Source: Streptomyces rugosispiralis (GTDB lineage Bacteria > Actinomycetota > Actinomycetes > Streptomycetales > Streptomycetaceae). From it: 64,000 bases of DNA. Where the stretch lies: the NCBI RefSeq assembly GCF_024505145.1, contig NZ_JANIAA010000013.1, positions 62,001 through 126,000 of the forward strand. Reading direction: 5' to 3'. Position 1 is the stretch's first letter, and each line of letters opens with the position of its first letter. Made by a program: the position numbers and the translations under genes. Shown here in pieces: positions 44,426 to 52,701 of this stretch. The notes under the pieces were generated by a model. That model saw nothing but the letters and a program-made list of their open reading frames with translations, was not told the DNA's origin and did not search any database.

Positions 44426-45922
44426 TCAGTCGTGGGCGGCGGCCGTCGGCGCGTGGTCCAGCAGCGCGGCCACGGCCGAGCGGAAGGCGGCCAGCCGCTC
44501 GACGGCCCGCTCCGCGCTGATCCGTGGCTCGTACACGGCGGCGGGCTCCCACGCGGGGACCGCCTCCTCGACCGTCAGGCCCGGGTCGAGCCCCATCCGC
44601 GCGGCGGCGCCCACGCCCAGCGCCGTGACGTCCGGCAGCGCCGACACCTCCACCGGCCGCTGCAGCAGATCGGCCTGGGTCTGCATCAGCAGCGCCGAGC
44701 GGGTCAGTCCCCCGTCGACGCGCAGGACGGTCAGCGGCGCGCCCAGGTCGGAGGCGGCCGCCTCGGCGATCTCCACGACCTGGGCGGCGATGCCCTCGCA
44801 CAGGGCGCGGACCAGATGTCCGGCGGTGGTGCCGAGGCCGAGTCCGGTCAGCGAGCCCTTGAGGTCGCCGCGCCACCAGGGCGCGGCGAGTCCGGCCAGC
44901 GCCGGTACGAAGGTGACTCCCCCGGTGTCGGGCACGGTCCCCCCGACCGGGTCGAGGTCCTGGGGCCCTTGGATCACCCCCAGGTCGCTGAGCCAGCGCA
45001 CCGCGGAGGCGGCGGTGTAGACCTGTCCGTCCAGGCAGTAGCTGGTGCGCCCGCCGAACCGCCAGGCCACGCAGGAGACCAGCCCGTGGGGGCCGCGTAG
45101 CGGCCGGTCGCCGGTCTGGGCGAGGAGGAAGGCGCCGGTGCCGTAGGTGCACTTGGCAGTGGACGGTTCGGTCACCCGCTGCGCCAGCAGGGCGGCCTGC
45201 TGGTCGACGAGGAGCCCGGTGAGCGGGACCTCGCCGCCGAAGGCCGTGGTGGTGCCGACCGGCCCGGCGGCGTCGACGACGCGCGGCAGCCGTTCGGCGG
45301 CCAGTCCGTAGAGGTCCAGCGCCTTCGGGGACCAGGTGACGCGGTCCAGGTCGAGCAGCCCGGTGCGTCCGGCGGTGGCGGCGTCGGTGACGAACGCGCC
45401 GGTGAGCCGGTGGACCAGCCAGACGTCGCTCGTGGTGACCACGCCCTCGCCGGTCAGATGGCGCCGGATCCACGCCATCTTGGGCGCCGCGAAGTACGGG
45501 TCGAGGGGCAGCCCGGTGAGTTCGCGCAGCGTCTCGGCGTGCGGCGCGAGTCGCTCGCACACCGTGTGGGCCCGCCGGTCCTGCCAGACCAGCGCGTCCG
45601 TCAGCGGCTCTCCCGTGACGGGGTCCCAGGCCAGCACGGTCTCGCCCTGGTTGGCCAGCCCGACCGCCACGACCGGCTCCCCCGCGGCCGCGAGGGCCTG
45701 GCGTCCGGCCTCGAGGACCGAGGTGAGCAGCGCGGCCGGATCGACCTCGACCAGTCCACCGGGCAGATAACGGGGCCGTACGGGCACCTCGGCGGAGCCG
45801 ATCACCCCGCGCTCCGGGCAGAGCACCAGCGCCTTGGTGCCCGAGGTGCCCTGGTCGATGGCGAGGACCGGGCCGGTCGCGGGGTCGGCCGGGGTGCGGT
45901 GGCGACGCTCTGCAGGCAGCAT
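44426..45922 (-). CDS. glpK: Glycerol kinase-like FGGY-family kinase
   Basis: A 498-residue FGGY kinase most like glycerol kinase. The phosphate loop is LAIDQGTSGTKALVL, substrate-side motif NQGETVLAW and WQDRRAHTVCERL, catalytic region LLVDQQAALLAQ, and ATP-side CTYGTGAFLLAQTG. With the two following genes it forms a kinase plus dehydrogenase path from glycerol to dihydroxyacetone phosphate. Segments such as GGLVEVDPAALL differ from the classical GWVEHDP of GlpK, so another polyol is possible. Start at MLPAERR (45922); no strong ribosome-binding site is visible. Confidence 0.85.
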   Translation of the reverse strand: MLPAERRHRTPADPATGPVLAIDQGTSGTKALVLCPERGVIGSAEVPVRPRYLPGGLVEVDPAALLTSVLEAGRQALAAAGEPVVAVGLANQGETVLAWDPVTGEPLTDALVWQDRRAHTVCERLAPHAETLRELTGLPLDPYFAAPKMAWIRRHLTGEGVVTTSDVWLVHRLTGAFVTDAATAGRTGLLDLDRVTWSPKALDLYGLAAERLPRVVDAAGPVGTTTAFGGEVPLTGLLVDQQAALLAQRVTEPSTAKCTYGTGAFLLAQTGDRPLRGPHGLVSCVAWRFGGRTSYCLDGQVYTAASAVRWLSDLGVIQGPQDLDPVGGTVPDTGGVTFVPALAGLAAPWWRGDLKGSLTGLGLGTTAGHLVRALCEGIAAQVVEIAEAAASDLGAPLTVLRVDGGLTRSALLMQTQADLLQRPVEVSALPDVTALGVGAAARMGLDPGLTVEEAVPAWEPAAVYEPRISAERAVERLAAFRSAVAALLDHAPTAAAHD

Positions 45923-46218
45923 GTCCGGTTCTTCGCTCGGGACGGGCGGATCGCTTCGGGCTCGGGGGACGGTGGCTCGGGGGGACGGCGGGTTCGGGGA
46001 ACGGCGGTGCGGGGGCGATGCGCTCCCGGAACGGGGCACGGATCCTGCCGGAAAGCCTGGTGCAGGCGCGGGGCGGGCGTCAAGACGGCCCGTTCGGGCA
46101 CTGACCGGAGTCCCCCGTTCCCGAATCGTTGTGTCAGGACTATAAGATCCCTGCAATCATCCCCCTGGCCCCTGGTTTTCCCGCGTCCGGTACGTCAGCT
46201 CCGTACGAAAGTCATCCG

Positions 46219-47226
46219 ATGCCCGAGGAAGAGTTCCGCCCCGTGTACCACCCCGCGGGCTATGACGGCGGGCTGCGCGTCGCACTGCAGGATCTGCGCA
46301 CCGGACGCTGGATATCGATGCGCAATCTGCTCGCGGAGACTCGCACCTGGTCGCTGTGGACCCAGCGCACCCAGGTGCTGGCCACGGCCGCCGCCGGATC
46401 CAATGTGGTGGACGCGTGGCGGACCGAGGAGCCGCAGAGCGTGGCGGCGCTGGTGATGCACACCCGCGTCGGGGTGGAACGCGCGGTGCGCGCACACCGT
46501 GAGGGACACTCCCGCACCCGGGAGCTGTGGCGGGAGGCGTGGCAGTCCTGCCAGCTGACCGCGCACCACTCGCCGGCGGATCCGGTGCCCTGGGTGTGCC
46601 TGCTGGCCCTGGCCCAGTTGGACAAGGAGCAGCGGCAGGAGGAACACCGGGTGGCCCCGCCCGGTCCGCTGCTGTTCCCCGGCCCCTGGGGACTGCTGGC
46701 GGAGGCCGACCGGCGCGATCCGTACAACCGCGAGGCGTACCACCGGATGCTGCAGTTCGTGTACGCCCGACGGGCCGGGGGTTCGCTGGCCGAGGCGGTC
46801 AACTTCGTGCAGTGGGTGGTCTCGGGCGCGCCCGAGGGATCCGCGCTGCAGGTGCTGCCGCTGTACGTCCATGTCGAGCGGTACCGCGAGGAGAGGGGCT
46901 ACGAGAAGGCACTCGACCTGCACTGGGCCACCGAGGACGCCACCCGGGACGCGAGGAAGGCGCTGCACGGCTGGTTCGACCACGCTGATGTCACGACGAG
47001 TTCCCTGCTGGATCTCAACCATCTGGCACACGCCCTGTGGGGCGCGCTGCTGTTCCCCGACGCGGCCCGCGTCTTCGAGACGCTGGGCCCGTACTTCACT
47101 CCGCTCCCCTGGGCCTACCGCACCCGCGACGCCGGCGATCGCGCCCTGGCTGAAGAAATGTTTCTTCGCGCCCGGGTCCGCTCCCTGGCCGGCGCCCGTG
47201 GGCCAAGACCAGGGACCGGCGCCTGA
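46219..47226 (+). CDS. Uncharacterised helical protein (TPR/HEAT-like)
   Basis: This 335-residue soluble protein is mostly alpha-helical, with regularly spaced Trp, Leu and Ala and no membrane segment. Examples are MRNLLAETRTWSLWTQRTQV, REAWQSCQLTAHHS and AYHRMLQFVYARRAG; the pattern suggests tandem helical repeats. Start at MPEEEFRPVYHP (46219) rather than the frame opening at 46129. It is 58 bases upstream of an APC permease on the same strand and may be co-transcribed. I do not recognise a named family. Confidence 0.75.
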   Translation: MPEEEFRPVYHPAGYDGGLRVALQDLRTGRWISMRNLLAETRTWSLWTQRTQVLATAAAGSNVVDAWRTEEPQSVAALVMHTRVGVERAVRAHREGHSRTRELWREAWQSCQLTAHHSPADPVPWVCLLALAQLDKEQRQEEHRVAPPGPLLFPGPWGLLAEADRRDPYNREAYHRMLQFVYARRAGGSLAEAVNFVQWVVSGAPEGSALQVLPLYVHVERYREERGYEKALDLHWATEDATRDARKALHGWFDHADVTTSSLLDLNHLAHALWGALLFPDAARVFETLGPYFTPLPWAYRTRDAGDRALAEEMFLRARVRSLAGARGPRPGTGA

Positions 47227-47284
47227 GCCGACTTCCCCCCACCTGTACCACCCTCGCCCGCCCCAGCATTCCGGAGGTACATTC

Positions 47285-48805
47285 ATGTCCACGGCATGGT
47301 CGAGTTCAAGTCCCGCCCCCCACCGGGACGATGAACAGCGGCTGCGTGAGCTCGGCTATCAACCCGTCCTGGCCCGCCGCATGGGCGGGTTCGGCAATTT
47401 CGCCATCAGTTTCTCGGTCATCTCCATTCTCTCCGGATGCATGACGCTGTACGGCTTCGGGCTGGACACCGGAGGCCCCGCGGTCATGATGTGGGGCTGG
47501 GCCGGAGTCGGGCTCTTCGTGCTGTGCGTCGGGCTCGCCCTGGCCGAGGTGACCAGCGCGTACCCCACCTCGGGAGCCCTGTACTACATGGCCGACCGGC
47601 TGGGCGGACGGACCTGGGGCTGGTACACCGGCTGGCTCAATCTGCTGGGGCTGCTCGGGGCCATCGCCGGAATCGACTACGGCGCCGCCCTGTTCACCGG
47701 CGCGCTCTTCAATCTCCAGTGGGGATTCGATCCCACACCGGAATCGACCATGCTCATCTTCGTCTGCATTCTGCTGCTGCACGCGGCGCTGAATCTGTTC
47801 GGAGTGCGGCTGGTCAGCGTGCTCAACTCGGTCAGTGTGTGGTGGCATCTGGCGGGCGTCGCCATCATCGTCGGCGCGCTGGCGATCGTGCCCTCCCACC
47901 ACCAGTCGCCCGAATTCGTCTTCACCGAATTCGTCAATGACACCGGCTGGTCGAATCCGCTGTACGTGACCGCGATCGGACTGCTGCTCGCCCAGTACAC
48001 CTTCTCCGGATACGACGCCTCCGCGCATCTGTCCGAGGAGACCTCCAACGCCTCCGTCTACGCCGCCCGGGGGATCGTCCGTGCCATCTGGGTGTCCTGG
48101 GTGGCCGGGTTCGTACTGCTGGCCGGGCTCACCTTCGCCATCCAGGACTACGCCGGTACGCAGGGAAGCGCCACCGGGGTGCCGCCGGCGCAGATCCTGA
48201 TCGACGCCCTGGGCACGGGCGGTGCCACCGCGATGCTGCTCATCGTCATCGTGGCGCAGCTGTTCTGTGGGAACGCCGAGGTGGCGGCGGCCAGCCGGAT
48301 GGTGTTCGCCTTCAGCCGGGACGGCGCGCTGCCGGGCTCACGGCTGTGGCAGCGGGTCAGCTCGCGTACCCAGACGCCGGTGCACGCGGTCTGGCTGTCG
48401 GTGGCGGTCGCGTGTGTGCTGGCCCTGCCGTCCCTGTACTCCGAGACCGCCTACGGCGCGGTGACCGCCATCAACGTCATCGGGATCACGCCCGCCTACG
48501 CCATCCCGATCTTCCTGCGGCTGCGCGCCGGGGACCGGTTCCAGCCGGGCCCGTGGAACCTGGGCCGCTGGAGCAAGCCGGTGGGCTGGATCGCGGTGGT
48601 GTGGGTGGCGGTGGTGACGGTGCTGTTCTGTCTGCCGCAGTCCAGCCCGGTGACGGCGGACTCGATGAACTACGCCTCGATCGCGCTGGCCGTGGTGCTG
48701 CTGCTGGCCACGATCTGGTGGTTCGTGGCCCGGCGCTCGTACAACACGCCGTCCGCGTACGGCTCGGCGCGTGAGCAGGCGGAGATCGCCGAGGGCATCG
48801 TCTGA
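47285..48805 (+). CDS. APC-family amino-acid permease (GABA permease-like)
   Basis: A 506-residue polytopic transporter with about 12 membrane helices. The first helix region FAISFSVISILSGCMTLYGFG and TSGALYYMADRLGGRTWGW resemble eukaryotic-type and bacterial APC amino-acid/GABA permeases, as does SGYDASAHLSEET. Substrate probably an amino acid or amine. CCGGAGG precedes the ATG. A perfect 18-bp hairpin follows. gabT/gabD lie 4 kb downstream, so GABA uptake is a reasonable guess. Confidence 0.92.
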   Translation: MSTAWSSSSPAPHRDDEQRLRELGYQPVLARRMGGFGNFAISFSVISILSGCMTLYGFGLDTGGPAVMMWGWAGVGLFVLCVGLALAEVTSAYPTSGALYYMADRLGGRTWGWYTGWLNLLGLLGAIAGIDYGAALFTGALFNLQWGFDPTPESTMLIFVCILLLHAALNLFGVRLVSVLNSVSVWWHLAGVAIIVGALAIVPSHHQSPEFVFTEFVNDTGWSNPLYVTAIGLLLAQYTFSGYDASAHLSEETSNASVYAARGIVRAIWVSWVAGFVLLAGLTFAIQDYAGTQGSATGVPPAQILIDALGTGGATAMLLIVIVAQLFCGNAEVAAASRMVFAFSRDGALPGSRLWQRVSSRTQTPVHAVWLSVAVACVLALPSLYSETAYGAVTAINVIGITPAYAIPIFLRLRAGDRFQPGPWNLGRWSKPVGWIAVVWVAVVTVLFCLPQSSPVTADSMNYASIALAVVLLLATIWWFVARRSYNTPSAYGSAREQAEIAEGIV

Positions 48806-48817
48806 GGGTCTTCGTAA

Positions 48818-48861
48818 GGGTGAAGCCGGGTGCGGAGGGTTTTCCGCACCCGGCTTCACCC
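48818..48861. terminator. Perfect 18-bp hairpin between convergent genes
   Basis: Arms 48818-48835 and 48844-48861 are perfectly complementary with an AGGGTTTT loop. The hairpin separates the permease from the convergent monooxygenase, whose stop is at 48864, and can serve both. Confidence 0.9.
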
Positions 48862-48863
48862 AT

Positions 48864-50117
48864 TCATCCGGAACGGCGCAGCGACTCGGCCGGGGGCCGC
48901 TCGCGGCCCGCGCCATAGGCGAGGAAGTACGCGGGGGCCCGCTTCAGCCAGGGTGCCTTGGTGAGCACCTCGGCCAGCCGCAGCGGCTCCCCTCCGGCGA
49001 CCGGTGAACGCCCCCGCAGCAGCGGCCCGATGACCCGTGCGTGGGCGATCCGCTGCAACCCCTGCGTCGCGACGGTGGTCGGCCACCGGCGGCGCTGGAC
49101 GGCGCGTACGTCGGCGAGGCCCACGGTGCCCTCGCGCAGCGGCCCGGCCAGATGGCGGGCGGCGGCGACCGCGTCCTCGACGGCGAGGTTGATGCCGATC
49201 CCGAACACGGGCGACATCGCGTGGGCCGCGTCCCCGATGCACAGCAGTCCGGGGCGGTGCCAGCGGCGGAGCCGGTCCATCCGTACGTCCAGCAGCTTCA
49301 CCTCGTCCCAGGACCGCGGGCCGGGTCCGCGGTCGGCAGGACCGCGCCGCATCCAGGGGGTGGCCTCGGTGAACGAGGCGAGGAACCGGTCGAGACCCTG
49401 GGCCCGGCAGGTGGCGTCGGCCCCCTTGGGGATCAGGGCGGCGCACTGCCAGTAGTCACCACGGTCGATCATCGCGGTCAGGAAGCGTTCGCCGGCATTG
49501 GCCACCAGCCCCTGGGGGTCGCTCTCCTCGCGCGGCAGCCGGAACCACCAGACGTCCATCGGGCAGGGGAACTCCCGGAGCCCGAGTTCCGGCAGATCGC
49601 GGGCGAGCGATCCCCGGCCGTCGCAGGCCACGGTGAGGGTGGCGCGCAGCTCGCCGGTGGAGCCGTTCGTGCGGTCGCGGTAGCGCACTCCGGTGACCCG
49701 GCCGCGCTCCGTGCGGAAGGAGGTCACCTCGGTGTTCGTCCGCAGCTGGAAGGTGGGTTCCCGGTTGGCCTCGTCCGCCAGCAGATCGAGCAGGTCCCAC
49801 TGCGGCACCATCGCCACGTAGTTGTACTTCCCCGGCAGTGAGCCGATCTCGCCGACCGTGAACAGTTCGCCGCCCCGCCCTATGGGCAGCTGGACGGAGT
49901 GCACATGCCGCTGCGGCAGGGCCGCGAACCGGTCGGCGAGCCCCAGGTCGTCCAGGAGCCTCAGCGTGCTGGGGTGCACCGTGTCGCCGCGGAAGTCGCG
50001 CAGGAAGTCGCCGTGCTTCTCCAGGACGGTGACCTCCACCCCGGCCCGGGCGAGCAGCAGGCCGAGGACCATCCCGGCCGGCCCACCGCCCACCACGCAG
50101 CATGTGGTCCGCTCCAT
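48864..50117 (-). CDS. FAD-dependent monooxygenase (PHBH/UbiH type)
   Basis: A 417-residue group A flavoprotein monooxygenase. FAD loop CVVGGGPAGMVLGLLLARAG, the DG motif VACDGRGSLARDL, and the second FAD motif CIGDAAHAMSPVFGIGINLA are all present. Members hydroxylate aromatics or act in antibiotic tailoring and detoxification. No biosynthetic genes lie next to it and the substrate is unknown. Confidence 0.9.
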   Translation of the reverse strand: MERTTCCVVGGGPAGMVLGLLLARAGVEVTVLEKHGDFLRDFRGDTVHPSTLRLLDDLGLADRFAALPQRHVHSVQLPIGRGGELFTVGEIGSLPGKYNYVAMVPQWDLLDLLADEANREPTFQLRTNTEVTSFRTERGRVTGVRYRDRTNGSTGELRATLTVACDGRGSLARDLPELGLREFPCPMDVWWFRLPREESDPQGLVANAGERFLTAMIDRGDYWQCAALIPKGADATCRAQGLDRFLASFTEATPWMRRGPADRGPGPRSWDEVKLLDVRMDRLRRWHRPGLLCIGDAAHAMSPVFGIGINLAVEDAVAAARHLAGPLREGTVGLADVRAVQRRRWPTTVATQGLQRIAHARVIGPLLRGRSPVAGGEPLRLAEVLTKAPWLKRAPAYFLAYGAGRERPPAESLRRSG

Positions 50118-50298
50118 CTCATGGCTCCCTTCGACATCCCCGAGGCCATGGGCACCCTCTCAGTACGGTTACCCGGCTGCACCACGCCACACCGGCGCCA
50201 CGGGGGCTCCGGGGCCTCCGGTTCACGATCGGCTTGAATCTTCCCGCGCCCGCGTCCGTATCCCCGCGTGATGGTGTGGGGCGCATAAGGAGGTCTGT

Positions 50299-51051
50299 AT
50301 GGCAGCCGAACCCGATCCGGACCGACCAGCCGGGCGTCAGGTGATCGAGCCGACCGCCATCTTCCCCGCGACGCCGGAGTACGACGATGCCCCGGAGGGG
50401 CCGGTCGAGGGGTGGATGGAGGAGCTCGACCTCTTCCGCCCGCCGGGCACCGAGCTCCCGCCCGAGGCGCCGCCCATGGCGGATGACGACACCCAGGAGA
50501 TGACGGGCGGCCCGTCCGCCGCCGATGCCTGGCCCCCGCGGGAGCCACCGCCCGTGCCTGAGCAACCGCCCGCGCCTGAGCGACCGCCCGCGCCGCCCGG
50601 GCGGCGGCGCCCCAGCGCCGCCCTGCTGGTGCTCGCCGGGCTCGGTGCGGGGGTCGCCCTCTCGCTGGTGCTGATGATGCCCCGGGACTCGGCGTCCGGC
50701 GCGGCCGAGGGCGGCACGTCGGCCACACCGACCGCGCCCACCGCGCCCGCGACCTCCGGCACGCCGCAGACGCCGACCGCTCCCGCCTCGCAGGCCCCGG
50801 ACGACCAATTGCCGCCGGCTGGCGACCCGGGCGATGTGCTGACCCTCGGGAGCACCGGCCCGGAGGTCACCGAGCTCCAGGAGCGGCTGCTGCGGATCCC
50901 GAACGTGTATCAGGACGGGCAGGTCAACGGCCAGTACGACCAGACGCTGGCCCAGGCCGTCTCCCGGTTCCAGGTGTGGTACGGGATCCGGGGCGACGCG
51001 AACGGGGTGTACGGGAGCGCCACACGGCGCATCCTGGAGTCGCGCACCTGA
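50299..51051 (+). CDS. Membrane-anchored peptidoglycan-binding protein
   Basis: This 250-residue protein has a long Pro/Glu-rich N-terminal cytoplasmic part (residues 1-103, with repeated PPAPERPPAPP), one membrane helix (about 105-127), a Thr/Pro/Ala-rich linker and a C-terminal peptidoglycan-binding type 1 domain (LTLGSTGPEVTELQERLLRI to YGSATRRILESRT). AAGGAGGT lies before the ATG. It probably anchors to the cell wall. Divergent from the monooxygenase gene, convergent with the TerD-CAP gene. Confidence 0.88.
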   Translation: MAAEPDPDRPAGRQVIEPTAIFPATPEYDDAPEGPVEGWMEELDLFRPPGTELPPEAPPMADDDTQEMTGGPSAADAWPPREPPPVPEQPPAPERPPAPPGRRRPSAALLVLAGLGAGVALSLVLMMPRDSASGAAEGGTSATPTAPTAPATSGTPQTPTAPASQAPDDQLPPAGDPGDVLTLGSTGPEVTELQERLLRIPNVYQDGQVNGQYDQTLAQAVSRFQVWYGIRGDANGVYGSATRRILESRT

Positions 51052-51104
51052 TCTGGAGTCGCGCACCTGACGTCACGGCCGGAGGCGGACCGGGCGGGGT
51101 GCCG

Positions 51105-52520
51105 TCAGGCGGCGCCGAAGACCTGGGTCCAGTACGTGCCCGCGCGGCTGCCGGTGGCATGGCCGACGCCGATGTGGGTGAAGTCGGGCTTCAGGATGTT
51201 GGCGCGGTGGCCCGAGCTGTTCATCCAGCCGCGCACCACCTCCTCCGGGGAGCGCTGGCCGCAGGCGATGTTCTCGCCGATACCGCGGTGGGTGGCACCG
51301 GCGGCGCGGGCCCGGTCCCAGGGCTGCTGCCCTTCGGGGCCGGTGTGGGAGTAGAAGTCGCGGGCCACCATGTCGTCGCTGTGTGCCTGCGCGGCCGCCG
51401 TCAGCCGTGGGTCCGGGGCGAGCGGCGCGAGCCGGGCGGCGGCGCGCTCCGCGTTGGTGCGGGCGATGACCTCGGAGGCCAGCCGGAGCAGCCCGTCCGG
51501 GGTGAACGGATGGGCCCATACCGCCGTCCAGTAGACGTCCCCGGTGGTGGGGCCGTCGGCGCGGCCGATGCCCAGGTGGACGAGGGCCGGATCGTGGAAC
51601 GGGCTCCGGCGCTCGGCGCCTTCGAGGCAGTAGTCCACGAACTCCCGTGGGGTGCGCGGCCCGGAGACGATGTGCTCGGCGACGGTCAGCGGGCGGTATC
51701 CGTGCGCGGCGATCCGGTGGAAGAGCGAGGTCCCGTCCGGGCTCTCCAGCGCCAGCGCGCCGTGGGCGGCCATGGCTCGGGCGTGCGCCTCGGCGGCCGC
51801 GGTCAGCCGTCCGTCGAGGGCCACGGGCGCGGCCCCGGCCCGTGCCCGCGCCGCGTTCACCACGTCGAGGGCCTGCCGCGAGGCCCCGTCGGCGGGCGCG
51901 GGGGCGGCGGGCGCGGGGGCGGCGGGCACCGGGGCGGGAGGCGCGAGCGTGGGGGGCATACGAGGCATGGGAGGCACCGGCGCGGGGGGCGCGAGGGTGG
52001 GAGACGCGGGCATGGAGGACCCGGGCGCGGCGGCGGCTCCGTCGTCGGCGACGTCGACGCCGAAGTCCCGGGCCACCCCGGCCAGTCCGTCGGCGTACCC
52101 CTGGCCGATCGCTCGCACCTTCCAGCCGCCGCTCCGGCGGTAGATCTCGACGAGCAGCAGCACCGTCTCCTGCGAGGGGCGCGGCGGGGCGAACCGGGCC
52201 AGCGGCGATCCCCGCTCGTCCAGGACGCTCAGTACGGGCGCCGGGAGCCGCCCCAGCGGGGTGCCCGGGTCGGCCGGGCTGATGACGAGGGTGACCCGGG
52301 CGGCGCCGGGCCGCAGCGCCCGCGGCCGCAGGGTGACCGTGTCGCCGTCCAGCCGGGCGCCGGGCGCGGTGGGCTGGTTGAAGAAGACGAAGTCGGCGTC
52401 GCCCGCGACCTTTCCGTCCTCGCCGGTGATCAGCGCGGACAGGTCGAACGGGCCCGGCACCCGGATAGTCAGCGCGCCGTCGGGCAGCGCCTGGTTCCCG
52501 CCGGGCACCAACTCGCCCAT
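51105..52520 (-). CDS. TerD-domain protein fused to two CAP/SCP domains
   Basis: A 471-residue three-module fusion. Residues 1-155 are a TerD domain (LVPGGNQALPDGALTIRV, FVFFNQPTAPG, VLLLVEIYRRSGGWKVRAIG). After a Pro/Ala linker (160-215) come two CAP/SCP domains (about 216-335 and 345-471). The second has the CAP signature HSDDMVARDFYSHTG, GENIACG and SGHRANIL. The first lacks most of these (AEHIVSG in place of GENI) and looks degenerate. There is no signal peptide, though CAP proteins are usually secreted and TerD is cytoplasmic. Start ATG at 52520 after GAGGAG. Confidence 0.9.
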   Translation of the reverse strand: MGELVPGGNQALPDGALTIRVPGPFDLSALITGEDGKVAGDADFVFFNQPTAPGARLDGDTVTLRPRALRPGAARVTLVISPADPGTPLGRLPAPVLSVLDERGSPLARFAPPRPSQETVLLLVEIYRRSGGWKVRAIGQGYADGLAGVARDFGVDVADDGAAAAPGSSMPASPTLAPPAPVPPMPRMPPTLAPPAPVPAAPAPAAPAPADGASRQALDVVNAARARAGAAPVALDGRLTAAAEAHARAMAAHGALALESPDGTSLFHRIAAHGYRPLTVAEHIVSGPRTPREFVDYCLEGAERRSPFHDPALVHLGIGRADGPTTGDVYWTAVWAHPFTPDGLLRLASEVIARTNAERAAARLAPLAPDPRLTAAAQAHSDDMVARDFYSHTGPEGQQPWDRARAAGATHRGIGENIACGQRSPEEVVRGWMNSSGHRANILKPDFTHIGVGHATGSRAGTYWTQVFGAA

Positions 52521-52574
52521 GTCCGCTCCTCACCGCCGCGCATCTGGAGGCAACGCGTCATGGGGGCAACGCCC

Positions 52575-52662
52575 GGGCGCCCCCGGCGGTTCCGGCGGGC
52601 GCCCCCGGCGATTGCGGCGGGCGCCCCCGGTGAATGCGGTGGGCGCCCCCGGTGAATGCGGT
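52575..52662. repeat. 22-bp tandem repeat, four copies
   Basis: Four head-to-tail copies of a 22-base unit beginning GGGCGCCCCCGG start at 52575, 52597, 52619 and 52641; the last two are identical, and a partial fifth follows. It lies between gabD's 3' end and the TerD-CAP promoter. Each copy contains the GGGCGCCC palindrome. Confidence 0.9.
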
Positions 52663-52701
52663 GGGCGGTCGTCGGACCGGCGCCGCGACGTACTCGTGCT
52701 G

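Noticed and set aside
51647..52282. Plus-strand Arg/Pro-rich ORF opposite the TerD-CAP gene
   Set aside because: Low-complexity antisense shadow of the Pro/Ala linker.
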